A stretch of DNA of 64,000 nucleotides from Arabidopsis thaliana (taxonomy: Eukaryota; Streptophyta; Magnoliopsida; Brassicales; Brassicaceae), in assembly GCF_000001735.4 (NCBI RefSeq), contig NC_003074.8, positions 8,990,101 to 9,054,100 on the forward strand, in the 5' to 3' direction. Positions 47,465 through 59,345 of this stretch are shown in pieces; within the stretch, counting starts at the first letter, position 1; the number at the start of each line of letters is the position of its first letter. The position numbers were made by a program, and so were the translations under genes. The notes under the pieces were generated by a model, which saw nothing but the letters and a program-made list of their open reading frames with translations, made no database searches and had not been told where the DNA came from.

Positions 47465-50007
47465 AGAGAAGATAGGAGTGGTGGTCTGGTGGATGAAGAC
47501 AACGACAAGGACCAAGTGATTCTCATCGCTAGAATTTTTTTGAAAGAGTTAATTTGAGTAAAAATTCATTGGCATTTGTAATTAATTTATAACCATTGTT
47601 TTCGGTGATTTCAATTTTCTTTTGTACTTTTATGTAATATTATGATGAAACTTACAGAATTACATTTTTTTAGCTCTTAACTTACTAGTAAAATGAGGTA
47701 ACGTTACGTAAGCTAAACAACATGGCAAATATCGAAAACTAAACCATCTAGGATTTTAATTATTGTTATTGATGGTCTTTTATTTTTCAGATTGGTTGGG
47801 GATGTTTAGAATTATTTTTCATTCTTTCAGTCCAAAATAGAATAGTAAATTTTGTTTGACTTTAATCATAAAACGGTTAAAGTCGTGTTATTGGGTCGTA
47901 TGGTTTGGGACATATATATCAGACCACCACACCTATCTTCTCTTCATGGTATGTGTAGGATTGGTTTCGGCAGAACCAGAATAGTTCGGATTTTGAAAAT
48001 GAGGATTAACCGAGTATCGAGACTAGGTTTAAAATTTGATGCTTAGAACTTCCTGCGTAGAATTAAAAATTTGCTTAAATTTCTAAAAGATTGGGAGTTA
48101 GAATTCTTTACGAAAATAAATCGTTTAACGGTAAACGAAGGAAATTATCCGGTTCGATGATTCTAAAGAGAACTCTAAATTTAGTTGAATGGAACGGACG
48201 AACGGTTAGTCTTTACCACACAACGTGAATGGTTTTGGTAGATCACGTTATGTTAGTATCTAAACAATGTTTAACCGGTTTTGGAAATTAACCGGTTTTG
48301 CCATTCCTAAAAATTCTAAACTCTTCTAGAGTATTTTCCCACTGGTTTATGTGAGAGTGACCAGAAAAAACTCACAATTTTCAAAACCCGACGGGAAAAA
48401 AAATTATGGAGCGTAATCGTATTGCATGATAGACTTGAAATGGAATGCAGATCTAGATTTTGTAGTGGACTTCATCATGAGCTATGTATAAGTCCATTCA
48501 AAAAGCCCAAAACACCTCACCTTGTGTGTTTAGAAGACAAAGAGAAAAATTGTAACATCTCATGCATTTAAATGATTTCGCATACACGTTACTGGTACTT
48601 ACCATTCAAAGATAGAGAGACATTCATTACATTGTGAATCTCTAACTAAATTAGTCAGATATTTCAACACAAATCTGTCAGCTCGATTTATTATGTAAAC
48701 CCTCACCCCCTTCTCCATCGTTCCCGCCCACAATTAAATTGACATTGCGGTGGTTCATCTAATCTGTTAGTCCATAGCATGTACATTACGTTTAATATCA
48801 CTAGAGAAGATTTCTAAAACAAATTACACATTCTTCATTAATTCAGTACTCAAAAATACAACTGAATAGCACGAAAAGATACTTTAAAATCTACTGTTAT
48901 AAAATGATCATTGAGTAGCTATGTTTAGTCGTGTAGTTAGTTTGTGCTAGAGTATTCATATGTATGGATTATTATGTAAGGTTATGAGATGCTACAATGA
49001 AACCCTCCAGACATTAATATCTTGGCTTCTCCTTCAACCACCTCGTGGAGAGATCTTCAACCAACGCCAGTGGACCCATTGGAACTTTTGATTCAACCCT
49101 CTCTATTTTTTTTCCTAAAAATAGAGATACATATAACTTTAAAAAAATTGAAAGTATTTCCTAAATATAGAAAATACAATGATTCAAGTAAGCGATATTA
49201 AAAAAATGTTTTTGGGACTACTACATTGTCAAAATTTATTAGATTTTAATCATCATGAAAATAACTATTCAATTCTTCAATAAAACTCAAACTCAAATAA
49301 ACAATTCAAAATAAATATTAACAAAAAAAATTCACAAAAAAAATAAAGATTAACAAAAAAATGAATACAGATTTACTTATTTTTTGCAAAATTTTCAAAA
49401 TATCAAAACAATCATAGAAAAAACTTAAAATGTTATATATCTGAATAAATTTCTCCCCAAAAGTTTTGTATAGTTTTTTCTGCAAACAAAAAAATATTTT
49501 AGTCATTAATTTCTTTCAACTTTACCTTACATCACATCTTCAGAAAATGCATATCAATTTTAGGAAGTCAAAAAGAATAGTAATACGTAATATAACCATT
49601 TTTAACTCTATCACTTAAAAATTTAACGGTAACATATATTAGATTTTTAAAATTCTAAAAATAGCCTGATTAAAAGTATACATTGCAAAGAGTTCGATTT
49701 GATAAATTTTACAAACTTGACCGTAAGAGATTATATTGCGCATTACTTTTATTTTAAGAAATTAAGAAATGAAGGATAAAATTATAAAAATATAATGATT
49801 TTTCTATTTTTATTTTTGCAGAAAACATTTTTGTAACAACTTTGTAATTATAGATCATAATACTAATAAAGTTAAAAAAAAAACATTTCCAAAAATATCG
49901 CAAATTCCCGGTCACACATTCTCCATCATTGCACTTTTCACGCTCTCTCTGTCTTCCTTCTTCTTCTTCTTCAACAATCTTCAAAGCAAAAGATCAACAA
50001 CAAAAAA
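47465..50007. other. Intergenic AT-rich DNA
   Basis: No gene is seen in 2.5 kb. A repeated word accggttttg occurs at 48274 and 48291, and an A-rich tract of low complexity lies at 49300-49500. CT-rich DNA at 49935-49975 is the likely leader of the F-box/kelch gene. Confidence 0.5.
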
Positions 50008-51159
50008 ATGTCAGACAACAATCCAGAAATCGAATCATCAACCTTCAACAATCTAAACATCGACGTCACAGAATCAATCCTCTATCATCTCCCAATCCCT
50101 TCCTTAGTCCGTTTCACTCTCGTCTCCAAACAATGGCGTTCACTCATCACCTCTCTTCCTCCTTCTCCTTCTCCTTCTCCATCATCACCACCATGGCTCT
50201 TCCTCTTCGGTATCCACAACACTTCCTCTTTCCACAACCAATCCTTCGCTTTCGATCCTCTCTCCAACACCTGGCTCCGTCTCCCTCCTTCCTCCTCTTC
50301 CTCCGATCATCTCGTCGGATCTAATCGCTTCCTCTTCACCACCGCTCCTCGCTTCTCCTTCTCACCAATCCTTAAACCTAATTGGCGATTCACTTCCCCT
50401 GTTCGATTTCCTCGAATCAATCCTCTCTTAACCGTTTTCACAACTCTATCTAACTCATCCAAACTAATCCTCGTCGGTGGATCTTCGCGTATCGGCGGAT
50501 TAGTCGATATCGAAGAACGATTAGCTGTTCAAATCTACGATCCTGTTCTCGATTCATGGGAGCTTTGTTCACCACTCCCTGCTGATTTCAGATCTGGTCA
50601 GGATCATCAAACTTTGACCTCAGCTTTGTTTAAGAGAAGATTCTATGTTTTCGATAACTATTCGTGTTTTATCTCGTCGTTTTGCTTGGATTCATATACA
50701 TGGAGTGATGTTCAAACTCTTAAACCACCAGGACTCTCGTTTGCTTACTTGAATTCTTGTAATGGTATGCTTGTTCTTGGTGGAATGTGTGGGTTCTCGT
50801 TTAATCTTTGGAGTATTGAAGAAGGCTCGATGGAATTTAGCGAAATCGCGGTTATGCCTGAGGATTTGTTGTTTGGATTAGTTGATAGTGATGATGAGGA
50901 TGACAAGTTTAGGAGTTTGAAATGTGCTGGCTCTGGGAATCTTGTTTATGTGTTTAATGATGATTGTCATAAGAAATTTCCAGCTTGTGTTTGTGAGATT
51001 GGTGGTGGTGAGAATGGGATATGTAGTTGGAGAAGAGTTCCTTGTTTGCCTTCTCCGGTTAATAAGTTTCATAAAGTTGTTAGTTTCTGCTCAACGGTGT
51101 CTATTACCGATGTTTTCCACCCCGAGGAAGCTCGGATTGGCGGTTCGATCCGTGGTTGA
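50008..51159 (+). CDS. F-box/kelch-repeat protein
   Basis: An intronless frame of 383 codons starts at ATG 50008, in an A-rich context right after a CT-rich leader. The F-box spans about 15-55 ([32 protein letters not shown]). It is followed by a galactose-oxidase/kelch beta-propeller with blades marked by [34 protein letters not shown] and [18 protein letters not shown]. Such proteins are substrate receptors of SCF ubiquitin ligases. The layout resembles the UFO/FBX6 group. The last residues (ARIGGSIRG) are not obviously conserved. The target is unknown. Confidence 0.88.
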
Positions 51160-52189
51160 GTTTGCTTAGGTATGTTCCTGGTATGATCATCCACACCCTT
51201 ATCTTTCATTATAATTGCGCTTTCACTAGTATTAGATGAGATTGTCTTCTTGCATTGGCTTTGTTGTTTTGGTTATGGTAAAACGACAATCAACATTCTG
51301 CGTTAGTTTCATGAGAATCCATTACTTATCCATGGGTACACAATCTCTTGTGCCAAAATAGGCAAAGATTGAATATTGATAGGTTTTACATTCAAACAAG
51401 AACGTAGCTATAGCTTAGTGTTCTTGATACGGTTTCTGTGTACTTATGTCTTTGCATTTTGTGACTTGGCAGTGCTAATGTAAAGTGGAGATGAAGGGAG
51501 AAGATTTAATAATGAAGTGTATAAAAATGGTTATCAATTTATTATGGTAATCATGTAATTAGACGTAAACTGGTTTATAATTCTTCGTTGTATGAATCAT
51601 TTACATACATACACATATCTACAGAATCATTAAGTATTGTTGTTTGTTTATAAATGAGTGTGTTTTCACAATCTCTTATACCAAAGCAAGCTAACATTTA
51701 TACGTTCTAATGAATTCTATTAAGTATTGTTGTTATTTTTTGGTGAACATATAATGAAAATGTTGATCAGCAATCGTGCTTCTTAACAAGACTCCCATCT
51801 TTGACCAAAGCCTTTGGATGTTGATCGCAATCGTGCCAGAGTTAACTTCCAGAGGATATACATTGTTTGGTTTCTTCATTGTTTTTAAAGCCGATTTAGG
51901 CTTTCATAGAGATTAGGGTTAATGCAAGAGGTAGAAGAGATGAGTTTAGGGACCTAATAAAACTTACTCTCATTCATGTTTTTTCTCACACCAAAAGGTG
52001 TGTCGTTTATAGAGATTTTATAATCAGAATTCATCATTGTTACCAAAAATCAGAAGAATTTTTATGATCAAGAATATATATTCTTGTTAAACAAAAACCA
52101 GCCAACATTATTCCACTGGGTTCATAGGAAAAAGAACCGAAAAAGAACCGATATTTAGAACATTGGTTTGGTGCATTCCTGAAGCCTAC
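51160..52189. other. 3' UTR and intergenic DNA
   Basis: The F-box/kelch 3' UTR probably covers the first 400 bases. A short direct repeat attaagtattgttgtt occurs at about 51629 and 51718. No gene is recognised before the F-box relic on the minus strand. Confidence 0.45.
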
Positions 52190-52202
52190 TCCAACTAAAG
52201 AA

Positions 52203-52976
52203 CTAGATACCTTGTTGGATTTTAATGAAACTTGGAACATAACTGAGGAGAAATAGGTTATGAGATTCGTATGGAGCAACATCATGATTCACTTCTATAT
52301 ATTTATCCTCTCCCACGATGTGTATGGTGTTGGAAAAGAAAGAGTTACAATACACTACTCTGTTCTCCTGGTCGATCAAGAAACTGATCATCCCAAAACA
52401 ACGACGATAGTAGATACCGCTTCTCGTTACTGTTAGGAACTTTGCCCATGACAAGGCTCCGGTACTCTGAATCTTAGTTGCTATCCATACATGTATATCT
52501 AGTTAACATACAAAGTTGTTGCTCTTCTCTAGTCACTGATAAAACCAAATAATGATAATGAGTATTAGCATCCTCCGAAAGAGACAAACATTGGAATGTC
52601 TCACTTGTGTAATCAAAACATAGTAAAAAAGAACGCCCATGTTCTTCATCAAACCAGTAAGTATTTCCCTTCATAGACATGCCACTTCTGGTCTGAATCA
52701 GTGGTATGAACCAGCCGGTTTCACACCAACAACCCTCCACGAATTAGAGGTAAAATCATAGACTTCGTACTTATATCCAGATTGGAATTCATCGTTTAAT
52801 GGATACATTCTCAAGATTGTATAACAGGAAGATTTGTTATTGTAACCAAGAGCAAAAAATTTGATTGCCGTGTAACACTTTCCGGGTTGGATCCTCATCC
52901 ACCTGGTTTCACGTGAAAGCGGATTCCAAACAACAAGTCTATTGTCATTGGTACCACATAGCAATAGCATATGTTT
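52203..52976 (-). pseudogene. F-box-associated (FBA) pseudogene lacking the F-box
   Basis: Three overlapping minus-strand frames spell one FBA type-1 region. The first is [20 protein letters not shown] to [12 protein letters not shown] (52970-52720). After a frame change near 52710 comes [20 protein letters not shown] to LVLSVTREEQQLCMLTRYTC. After another change near 52470 comes ALSWAKFLTVTRSGIYYRR to FLLSYVPSFIKIQQG, ending at 52203. The order matches the F-box gene at 32178 domain for domain, but no F-box lies upstream and two frameshifts break the frame. It is a dead relative of that family. Confidence 0.82.
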
Positions 52977-54817
52977 TCAATCGTTAAGCTATCACTAGAA
53001 CAATTCAGTAGTAACACTTTTACCATTTCTTCTTCTTTTAAAAAAAAAATATATATATTTTTGCATTTTTGGTCAAAACATTACTTGAAAAGTTGCCTAC
53101 AAGACTAACCAATCATGCAAAGCTTTTCACAAAGATAAAGCATCAAAGGGTGAAAAAAAGGTTGTCCATCTTTTTAATTTCCCATTCATCCATTTGCGCA
53201 TGATACCAAAATTTGTGTTTCTAACCTTATCCCAAACATGAAATATTCAACCATGGACGTTTTGTTTCTTACTTACAGTCTTCTTTTCTAAATGATTTAC
53301 TTCATAAAAAAAAATGGTATATAGATCTTATGTTACGTCAAAGCCAACATTATTATCTATCCAGCTTAATTTTTTTTTTAACAGCATTTAATTGTATTTT
53401 TTGCTGATGAAGCATCATTGTCAAGAATAAAGGCAGGACTCCATAATCTAGAAAAAAACATCGTTGCAAACTATTCTCAATTTTTATTTTTTTTTTTAAA
53501 TTTCATAAAAAAACTACTTTCTGTTTCATATCACATGCCATCATTGTAAAATAATTGTGATGAAATGGTTTTGGTTTGGTTTGGTTGGAGTGTAGTGGAA
53601 GACTACGGGACCCCATATTTTCCCTAACATTTTTGAAATTGACTGGTGAAAGCTACACTACAAAGTATATAAAATATGTCCTTTTATTGACGACAAAAGT
53701 AATGTCCTTCAGTGTAGAGAAAAACTTTATCTTTGCTTCTGTAATTTCATTTTACGACTATATATCTCTCCTCCTTAATAGTTCAATTAATTAATTAAAA
53801 TTTCCTTAAATTTAATTTTTTTAAGTAACATCTTTGTGGTTTCTGTGATATTATATAGTTGAAATGTCTTCTTGGGAGTCATCCGATATGGCCCTGAAGA
53901 TTTTTGAGTGTGGACGATTTTTTCAAAGTGCCAAATCAAACAACTTTAAAGTGACTTGATTGAATGATTGTAATGAAAATTGGTGAACAGAAGAAAATAT
54001 CTTTCAAAATTAAATGGAAGATACATGGTGGAAATAAATAGGCGTAAAGCTTTGGAGGTCAAAGTAAAAATAAAAGCATAGATAAAAAAAGAAAAGTAAA
54101 GATAAAAAGTTTGTCTAAAAATGAGAGATCACGATATGGGACCAATCTTTAAGCTCTTCATGCCTTTCGCTAAATGTTGAAGCAAATATGACTTATCGAT
54201 ATCACCCATTTGGTGGCCTGACTATACAACAATCTTTACATACGTGCACGCTTGCAAACACATAATCCTAATTAACTATATAAGTATATAACTATAAGTG
54301 AAAAGATATATATCGATCGTCATCCATTCTTACAAATTACAATGACATATTACACTAACGATAGTTTGAAACCACAAATTTATATCATAACCTAGAAAAC
54401 GTTGTATTCTAGCTACGACGTAACCACCAAATTTCTCTTAAATCTTATTCTCTTACAGAAATAAATATATATCTTCTTATATTATTATGTCAAAAATAAT
54501 CTAATAATGCTTATAAAAAAAATATCTTTATTATGATTATTTCTTGTTTTAAACCATTTTGTACATACCATCAACGTTACTTTGATTAAAAAATGAAACT
54601 CGTGCTCTCATATGTTCCATAATCAAATATGAAGCTCGAAATAATTAACTGTACTTTTTTGTATGTGGAAATAACGAAAAGATGGTATACATGAGATTAG
54701 TCTAATTGAGCGAGCCTATACAAAGATGGGGCACAACTGCACAAGACATATGGATGATCCTTGAGCAGATGAGGGGCACGAATTTGATTGTCTCTAGTAC
54801 AAAAGACTTTCCCTCAT
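52977..54817. other. Intergenic AT-rich DNA
   Basis: No gene is visible. Long A and T runs (53035-53050, 53370, 53485-53500) and short low-complexity frames fill the stretch. Confidence 0.45.
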
Positions 54818-55022
54818 CAACTGAGAAGATACCAATATACACCGTATACTCAAATGGCCGGTATATATATATATATATATATAAGGTTTTATTTTTGTTA
54901 AACAAAAAATTAACTAACGATGTTAATACTTAATAGGAGCATAGTTCAAGACCGAAGCTTTATTTGCTAAAATGGTTATATATTGGTATCTGAGTATACA
55001 GTGTATACTGGTATCTCAGTTG
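54818..55022. repeat. Inverted repeat able to form a hairpin
   Basis: The arm at 54818-54852 (caactgagaagataccaata then tacaccgtatactca) is complementary to 54991-55022 (tgagtatacagtgtatactg then gtatctcagttg) with about four mismatches and a 3-base bulge. The loop is about 138 bases and contains an (AT)n run. The stem length and near-perfect pairing are compatible with a small-RNA precursor or the ends of a small transposon. No known microRNA was recognised. Confidence 0.6.
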
Positions 55023-56620
55023 TCAATGTGAATGACTGAATGGCATAACAACAACAATTATCAAGTAATAAAATGTGGAAAAAAAAACAAAAACAACAAG
55101 TAAGAAAATATAATAAATAAATATATATATAACAAACAAAAGGAGGCATCAAATGACGAAAATGACCACGACGTACAATCGTTCTCGTTGATATCATTCC
55201 AAGAAAGTGAGGGACCCCATGCAATCCACGTAACGGAGACATGCACAGTCTCTTCTCTTCGGTAATCGAATATTATTGTTTTGTCTACCAAATCGAATAT
55301 TATATTGTTCATTTTAGTGATAGAACGAAAGAAATCACCGGATTGCTTCTTCCATACACTAATGTGCATCACCGCTCTTTTTCAGACTCATATATACGTG
55401 AATATTATATGTTTTCATGTGATGTATGAGAATACACTTTTACCAAAATGTACAGTGTACACAATACAAATCTATGTATATATGATTCTTTACTTTTTAA
55501 AACAGCATACATGTGTATATATGTAATATGTTATGTAAGTCGTAACAGTGTAACACCATGCAAAAAAGTCATTAGACTAATTAATTAAGGATCCATTTTG
55601 TTTCTATCCATCAGAAAAACTGTGATATAGACCAAATAATATATCGGGTTTTATTACTTCAATATTACTTTTTTCTATTTTGAAAACCAAAGATTGTTTT
55701 ATTCTCCTATATTACTGTCGTCATTTTTTTCTTATTGTGTCAATTCATTACATCCTAATTTCGGCGGTTTTTCCCAGACATACCCGAAGTCTATATATGT
55801 AGCACTCTCCATAATTTGATGTGGCATTCATTGAAGTAATAAATTCAGGTATATCATAGTATAATCAAACCGGCCGGTATATCATTTGACTTCCATACAC
55901 AATGAGCAAATAAGCATTTTTCCTCTTTGACTAGTATTTGATACACGTTAATATGCAATTGGTGTTTGTCACCTTAGTCAAACAAATATTTTCTTGTAAA
56001 AAAGAGAATATGAAAAGAAATGGAAAATTAAAGAGAAAAGTAAGCAAGAACCCTGCTTTCTTCCACCTCCCCTCCTTTGATTTATTTTATCACCTTTGCT
56101 TTTTGTCTAAGCTTTTAAGATTCGTTGATAATCGTATAATGACCCAATTACCATTACATGCTTTGTTCTTTCCATTGAGATTGTTCGTTCCACAGTGGCA
56201 TGCCTACCGACAATTCCAAGTCTTTTCAGGGGCTAAGTAGTAACTCTATTCCAAAGAAAATTAGGAAATTGTTTTGTCACGCGTTATTCAAACCCTAGTC
56301 TGAATGCACTATATATGTCCATTCTCTCCAGGCGATGCTTGCATAAAAGGGTACTTTTGGTAATTTTATAACTTGTGACTTTTTTTTGTATACACATCTT
56401 TAACATACGTTGTTTTGTTTACTTTATTAATCAAATTAACGAGTGTGAAAAATTGAAAACCTCTCTCTTTCTCATTTTCCCTTTTTTTCTCTTTATCTCA
56501 AGCTCATTCTTCTTCTTAATAACTAGATCTCTCTTTCTTTCTTCTTATTTTTCTCTTCTCTTCTTTAGTTTCGCTTATCTCGCGGCTCTGACCAGCTCTC
56601 AAGTTGTTCGTTTCTGGTTA
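55023..56620. other. Intergenic DNA and CLE41 promoter
   Basis: No convincing gene. A minus-strand frame at 55372-55061 has a mixed translation (WKKQSGDFFRSITKMNN onward) but no domain I know. Upstream of CLE41, ctatatatgtcc at about 56310 is a possible TATA region and 56460-56580 is CT-rich, leader-like DNA. Confidence 0.4.
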
Positions 56621-56695
56621 ATGGATATTGAACCCTCTTGGGATCTTGGGGGGGTGGTTATTTCCTTTTCGAAATTGCATGGCAACATCAAATGA
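56621..56695 (+). promoter_or_regulatory. CLE41: uORF overlapping the CLE41 start codon
   Basis: ATG at 56621 opens 24 codons (MDIEPSWDLGG onward) and stops at 56693-56695. It is in another frame from CLE41 and ends 17 bases inside the CLE41 coding sequence. Ribosomes that use it cannot reinitiate at the CLE41 ATG, so main-frame translation would need leaky scanning. The ATG context (ttaATGg) is moderate to good. Confidence 0.6.
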
Positions 56696-56978
56696 CCAAA
56701 CCAATACTAAATCATCACATTCTCGTACTCTTCTCCTTCTCTTCATCTTCTTATCCCTCCTTCTCTTCAGTAGCCTTACAATCCCCATGACTCGTCATCA
56801 GTCCACATCTATGGTTGCTCCCTTCAAGAGGGTTCTCCTCGAATCTTCAGTTCCAGCTTCATCAACAATGGATCTACGTCCAAAGGCTAGCACACGACGC
56901 AGCCGCACTTCTAGAAGGAGAGAGTTTGGAAATGATGCTCATGAGGTTCCTAGTGGTCCAAACCCTATTTCCAACTAG
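56679..56978 (+). CDS. CLE41: CLE41, precursor of the TDIF signalling peptide
   Basis: One exon of 99 codons. A signal peptide (about 15-38; TLLLLFIFLSLLLFSSLTIP) is followed by a variable basic region and the C-terminal CLE motif HEVPSGPNPISN at 88-99. That dodecapeptide is TDIF, secreted from phloem and perceived by the receptor kinase PXY/TDR on cambium cells, where it blocks xylem differentiation and supports cambial division through WOX4. The two Pro residues that become hydroxylated are present. The start at 56679 (MATSNDQ) was chosen over the upstream open frame because that has no ATG and the signal peptide follows directly. Confidence 0.97.
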   Translation: MATSNDQTNTKSSHSRTLLLLFIFLSLLLFSSLTIPMTRHQSTSMVAPFKRVLLESSVPASSTMDLRPKASTRRSRTSRRREFGNDAHEVPSGPNPISN

Positions 56979-59200
56979 GTGAGTTGGCACATCTGGTTTT
57001 TTACCGGTGAGTTTGAAAGATAAGTTATTATAGATCAATATTATATGTATATTTGAGAAGCTTCTGATCGATGGAGATCAGAGAGAAGCTTCATTATTAT
57101 GGACTTTTTTTGGATATGAATTATCAAGAATTTGGTATATATTTCTTTGGATCGATCAATTTGGTACCATTCCATCTCCTTAAAATCTTTTGTTCGTTCT
57201 AATATTGTTTTCTCCATCTATTAAGTTTTGAAGTTAGAAGTGTAAAGAAGAGATATATACTCTTTATTTATTCACATGTGACTGTGTGTATATGTAGCCA
57301 CCTCTGCATTTCCTTCACAAAGTATTTGGGATATAGAATCTTTTATAATTGTTAGATTTGTCTAATGATTGTTTAATTATTGGTATAAAATGTAGACCAT
57401 TAATTAATTAACCAAAATACTCTATTTGTAACTAAGTGAATAACATTGAAGATCTCGAGGCATTTCACAAATAATTGTTCGATCTAGTTTTGTCCGGTCA
57501 AAATTGTCTCCTTTCTGAATATAATTTTGAAAAGAAAATGCAAACCAGCTATATCCGATATCAATTATCTAAAGTAGTTTTCTTTTCTACCGGAAAAAGT
57601 AGTAATTATCTTTAAATAATATAATTCATGTTACAATGTACCCTCTAATATATTCATACCCAACCATAGGTTATACGATTCGACACACATTTGAGAAGAC
57701 TGCAATTTAATTTCTATCTATGAATTGTTTTTTCACTATTAATCAAACTATATCAGAAAAATATGGATAAGCTTTTTCTTTCGTTGGGTTGAACGATCGA
57801 CAAGAGACTGTAGGGGAGAAGAAAGAAAATTATTAGACAAGAATCGCTTCCTCACATAGCTTTTTGTCTTATCAAAGCATAGTGTCGTAGAAAAACCCAA
57901 AAGCTAAATAAGAAAAAGTGATGATTTGATAATAATAATCGTATCATTTCCTTGTTGTTGAATTATATGCCATCAATCATTTGCTTTATGATGTTCCACT
58001 TTTCTTCTCTTTCTTTCTTTATTCGTGTATATTGTATTTTTGTTATAACGGCCTTGGTTTTCTTATGTATATTTGGTTTCTGTATATCTCTACAAGCTAC
58101 AATTTTGATTGAATATCAAACACTACCGTCTGTACTATCGTCGATCTGTTTTTGAAATTTACAAAATAAAATAAAATATATTAGCTTGATAAAGAAATGA
58201 ACTGATCGTACATATATCGAAGTAATACGATCACAACTTGTTACATTTAGAGAATATATGATTTTCAACGCTTCGGGAGCGTATATGCACAACAATGCCA
58301 CAAAAGAGAAGAGGTGGTGCTTGGAATCGTTACGAGCGATAAGCGAGTGAACTTAGCCAAGTTGATTTTTTATTTTTAAAATGTCAATAAAATAAATACA
58401 GTAAGGTTTGAGGCTATCCGCGCAAGCTCTGGTCAAGATACTATAAAAAAAAAAGAACATCATGAATTACTACAAAATTTCTTACTTGGTTGCTTGTTAC
58501 TTGTTAGTGCCGGTCTTGTAGGTTGTATGCTTGCTCTAATTAATTAACCTTCAGACAATCTTTTTCACGGCGTAATTCGGAATTGGGTTTGAACTTTTTT
58601 AACCATGTAAGAACATTATTATTGGTAGTATCAATGACACGTGGCAAGCTTAAAAGAAACTTGATTTAAGCTGATGTAGTCAACTTTAAAAGCTCCAAAT
58701 TGTTCCTTTTATTAGTTACAGATTATAAAATATTTTTCTCCTTACTTTTTAATTTGAATTTAATTTATGTTAATAATTATTTAAAATATTATTAGTGAAC
58801 CAAAAAAAAAAATTAAAATTTTGATTTCATTAATTTGTAAACATTATAATGATATAATTGATTTCATTTTTTAGTCTACTATATATATACATATATATAT
58901 ATATAAACTATTTACAATGAATTTTATTTATTTTTAAGGATTATTTTAAGATAAAATATACAGTATAAGATATCAAATAAACATTATTCACCATTTTAAA
59001 AAGATTTTAAATAACTATTTATTGATTATACTATATATGAGACTTTAATGATCGTCTTTCTAAACTTGAACCCCAAGCTACTGACTCAAGTTTTTTGCAC
59101 AAAGATCTAAACAACCTCGTATCTTTGTTAAATAGAAACCACCTTATATTTTGTAACAACTTTAGGAAACTCTAGCTAGGTTAGTCGGTGCATATGTATT
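56979..59200. other. CLE41 3' UTR and intergenic DNA
   Basis: The first few hundred bases are the probable CLE41 3' UTR, which includes an inverted word pair agaagcttctgatcgatgga and gatcagagagaagcttc at 57056-57091, a small potential stem. The rest is AT-rich without a gene. Confidence 0.45.
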
Positions 59201-59210
59201 TGTATAAATA
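59201..59210 (+). promoter_or_regulatory. TATA box of the vWA gene
   Basis: tgtataaata is a good TATA box, about 145 bases before the ATG at 59346, which leaves a leader of about 110 bases. Confidence 0.55.
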
Positions 59211-59345
59211 TTAGGTGTATTGCTCCTTGATTCAATATCGCTCCTTGTTTCTCAATTCCAATTTTCAACACTTTAATTTTCTCTCGATAGATTTGTGTTC
59301 TCCATTTTCGACCGTCTCTTGTGCTTTTTATATTTTAAAATAACC

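Noticed and set aside
55061-55372. 103-aa minus-strand ORF
   Set aside because: Some protein-like composition but no recognised family and a low-complexity end; kept out of the gene list.
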